From contig WFMX01000028.1 of assembly GCA_015488875.1 (NCBI GenBank), forward strand, positions 1 through 7,486: DNA of 7,486 nt, read 5' to 3'. Below the pieces are notes generated by a model. That model had not been told where the DNA came from. It saw nothing but the letters and a program-made list of their open reading frames with translations, and made no database searches. A program made the position numbers and the translations under genes. Position 1 is the first letter of the stretch, and every line of letters starts with the position of its first letter. This document shows, in pieces, positions 6,032 to 7,486 of the stretch. The DNA comes from Campylobacterota bacterium. Its GTDB lineage: Bacteria; Campylobacterota; Campylobacteria; Campylobacterales; Sulfurovaceae.

Positions 6032-7279
6032 ATGCTACTTACAAATACTCAAAGAGATAAGTTTTTCAAATATTCATATTTGGAGACGATAACCATCTTG
6101 TGTCTATATATAGGCGTGGGTTATCTGATCAATCCACAAGATATGTTGATGTTTGAGAGTGATTTCTCTTTTGTGACTATACTCTTGGCTATTGTCACAC
6201 TATTTCATGGTATGTCTAGTGGAGTATTTGCTCTCATACTGATAGGTATCACTATGAAGCTTGGGTATGAAGAGTTCAAATATATCTATTTTCTCAGAGA
6301 GTCTGTCTTGATGATGATATTTGGTGAGTTTCACTACTACTGGACGCGTACTATACAACAACACAAGATGGAAGACAAGTTCACTAGGCAGAAATTATCT
6401 GAGCTTAGTAAAGCATTTTATATGCTCAAAATATCTCATGACCAGATGGAAAAAAGTTATGTAGTAAAACCCATGAGTATCCGAAACTCCATACTCACTA
6501 TCAAAGAAAAATTTGATGTGGATAATCCTGAGATTTTTTATCAAGAGTTCTTGATATTAATGCAAAAAACTCTGAGTATAGAGAATGGTTTTTTGTTGGG
6601 CATGGAGAGCGAAAGAGATATTAGCATATTGGCACAGACGGACAGTGAAGAGATATTATATGAGGATGATCTCATCATCAAAGATGCCATAAAAAAAAGG
6701 ATGCCCATCTACATAAGTGGTGGTGACTCCTATAGTGGCAGTAGATACTTAGCTGCTATACCAATCATCATAGAAGATCAAGTGGTAGGGCTATTTGTCA
6801 TATCCAAGATGCCTTTCATGTCATTTAATAAGGACAATCTAACATCTGCCACTATACTAGTAAGCTATATGTTTGATGAGCTGTATAAGCTTAGGATATT
6901 GGCAAATATGGATGACTTTTTATACAAGTTTCAAACAAATTTTAGATTTGAAGTATATCGTCTACAGAATCTCAATCAGAAGTTTGAGATAGAGTCTACT
7001 CTACTTATATTTAAATCATACGATAAAGTCAAGACCCACATGCTCCATGAGGCGGTAGGTAAAAACTTGCGATCTTTGGATGTGATGAGCTATCTGACTA
7101 CAGATCGGTTCGATGCTGTGGCTATACTCTTTCCTTTGGCAGATAGAGCATCGGTCAAAGGCTTCATAAGTCGCACCTACAATAACATGCACATAGATCA
7201 AGATACGATGGTGATAGAGCAATCAAGCTTCTCTATATCGGATTTGGATTTGGTAAGATCATATCTGGAGTGTGCATGA
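6032..7279 (+). CDS. pelD: Inner-membrane c-di-GMP receptor PelD of the Pel system
   Basis: A 415-residue inner-membrane protein that, in Pseudomonas, binds cyclic di-GMP and activates Pel polymerisation by the PelF-PelG-PelE complex. Layout: four membrane helices (about 17-33, 44-58, 62-76, 86-101), a charged helical stalk (103-145), a GAF domain (about 150-285) and a degenerate GGDEF domain (about 295-415). The domain keeps an RxxD site, RSLD (Arg347-Asp350), placed just before TTDRF (356-360), which stands where an active cyclase has GGDEF; it should therefore bind the messenger but not make it. Arg381 lies at a spacing similar to a second ligand-binding Arg reported in Pseudomonas PelD. 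The start is uncertain: ATG 6032 is chosen over TTG 6023, which abuts the pelC stop; neither has a good ribosome binding site, so coupling to pelC is likely. The stop overlaps the pelE start. Confidence 0.9.
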   Translation: MLLTNTQRDKFFKYSYLETITILCLYIGVGYLINPQDMLMFESDFSFVTILLAIVTLFHGMSSGVFALILIGITMKLGYEEFKYIYFLRESVLMMIFGEFHYYWTRTIQQHKMEDKFTRQKLSELSKAFYMLKISHDQMEKSYVVKPMSIRNSILTIKEKFDVDNPEIFYQEFLILMQKTLSIENGFLLGMESERDISILAQTDSEEILYEDDLIIKDAIKKRMPIYISGGDSYSGSRYLAAIPIIIEDQVVGLFVISKMPFMSFNKDNLTSATILVSYMFDELYKLRILANMDDFLYKFQTNFRFEVYRLQNLNQKFEIESTLLIFKSYDKVKTHMLHEAVGKNLRSLDVMSYLTTDRFDAVAILFPLADRASVKGFISRTYNNMHIDQDTMVIEQSSFSISDLDLVRSYLECA

Positions 7280-7486
7280 TGAGTTGGGATTATAATGATA
7301 TATTTCTATCTCTACCGATATTTTATATGGTTCATTCTGCTATATCATTGGTATTGTCGTATATTTCTTCATTTGTTTTGCAGAATAAATTTGAAGATGA
7401 TAGATTTAAAATCATTCTCTTTTTTTGGATATTTAATATATCATTGCCTCTGATTGGGTATCTGATGACCATATGGTTGGTGTACT
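7276..7486 (+). CDS. pelE: Pel inner-membrane protein PelE, 3'-truncated by the window end
   Basis: The first 70 codons of a gene running off the right edge. Two membrane helices are visible (about residues 10-35 and 46-70), separated by a short charged loop NKFEDDRFK. This fits PelE, which begins with a small membrane domain followed by cytoplasmic TPR repeats and links PelD to the glycosyltransferase PelF; the TPR part is not in the window, so the assignment leans on the position right after pelD. Two adjacent ATG codons (7276 and 7279) can serve as start; GGAG at 7267-7270 suits either, and ATG 7276 overlaps the pelD stop as ATGA, a typical coupled junction. Confidence 0.72.
   Translation, partial: MMSWDYNDIFLSLPIFYMVHSAISLVLSYISSFVLQNKFEDDRFKIILFFWIFNISLPLIGYLMTIWLVY

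Overview
The window reads as chromosomal DNA of a Campylobacterota bacterium (Sulfurovum/Sulfurimonas-like). This is inferred from the AT-rich composition, tightly packed and overlapping genes, and a neighbouring pair of Ste24-type M48 peptidase and PrmC/HemK methyltransferase that recalls the arrangement I remember in Helicobacter pylori. No rRNA, tRNA, CRISPR array or insertion sequence was seen. Every gene is on the + strand.

Region 1 (1-3053) is a three-gene overlapping unit for membrane and envelope proteins. It contains a 5'-truncated, divergent heme-copper oxidase/NO-reductase-like catalytic subunit, an unrecognised polytopic membrane protein of 327 aa, and a secreted YceI-family protein. 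The oxidase-like protein keeps the histidines expected for its hemes but has Arg where the second metal-site His of the canonical His-His pair should be, and it carries about four extra C-terminal membrane helices. This is the least explained part of the window.

Region 2 (3134-5231) is housekeeping: a Ste24/HtpX-like integral membrane zinc metallopeptidase overlapping prmC, the release-factor glutamine methyltransferase.

Region 3 (5232-5536) is a spacer of about 305 bases with no convincing gene. It holds a short perfect hairpin just after prmC, a stretch able to form several alternative hairpins, and a good extended -10 promoter with an AT-rich dyad in front of the next operon.

Region 4 (5537-7486) is the start of a Pel exopolysaccharide operon: pelC (outer-membrane lipoprotein), pelD (inner-membrane c-di-GMP receptor with a GAF domain and a degenerate GGDEF domain that keeps an RxxD site) and the first 70 codons of pelE, cut by the window end. 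pelA and pelB, which precede pelC in Pseudomonas, are not immediately upstream. The expected picture is c-di-GMP-controlled synthesis of a Pel-like biofilm polysaccharide, with pelF, pelG and the export/modification genes downstream or elsewhere.
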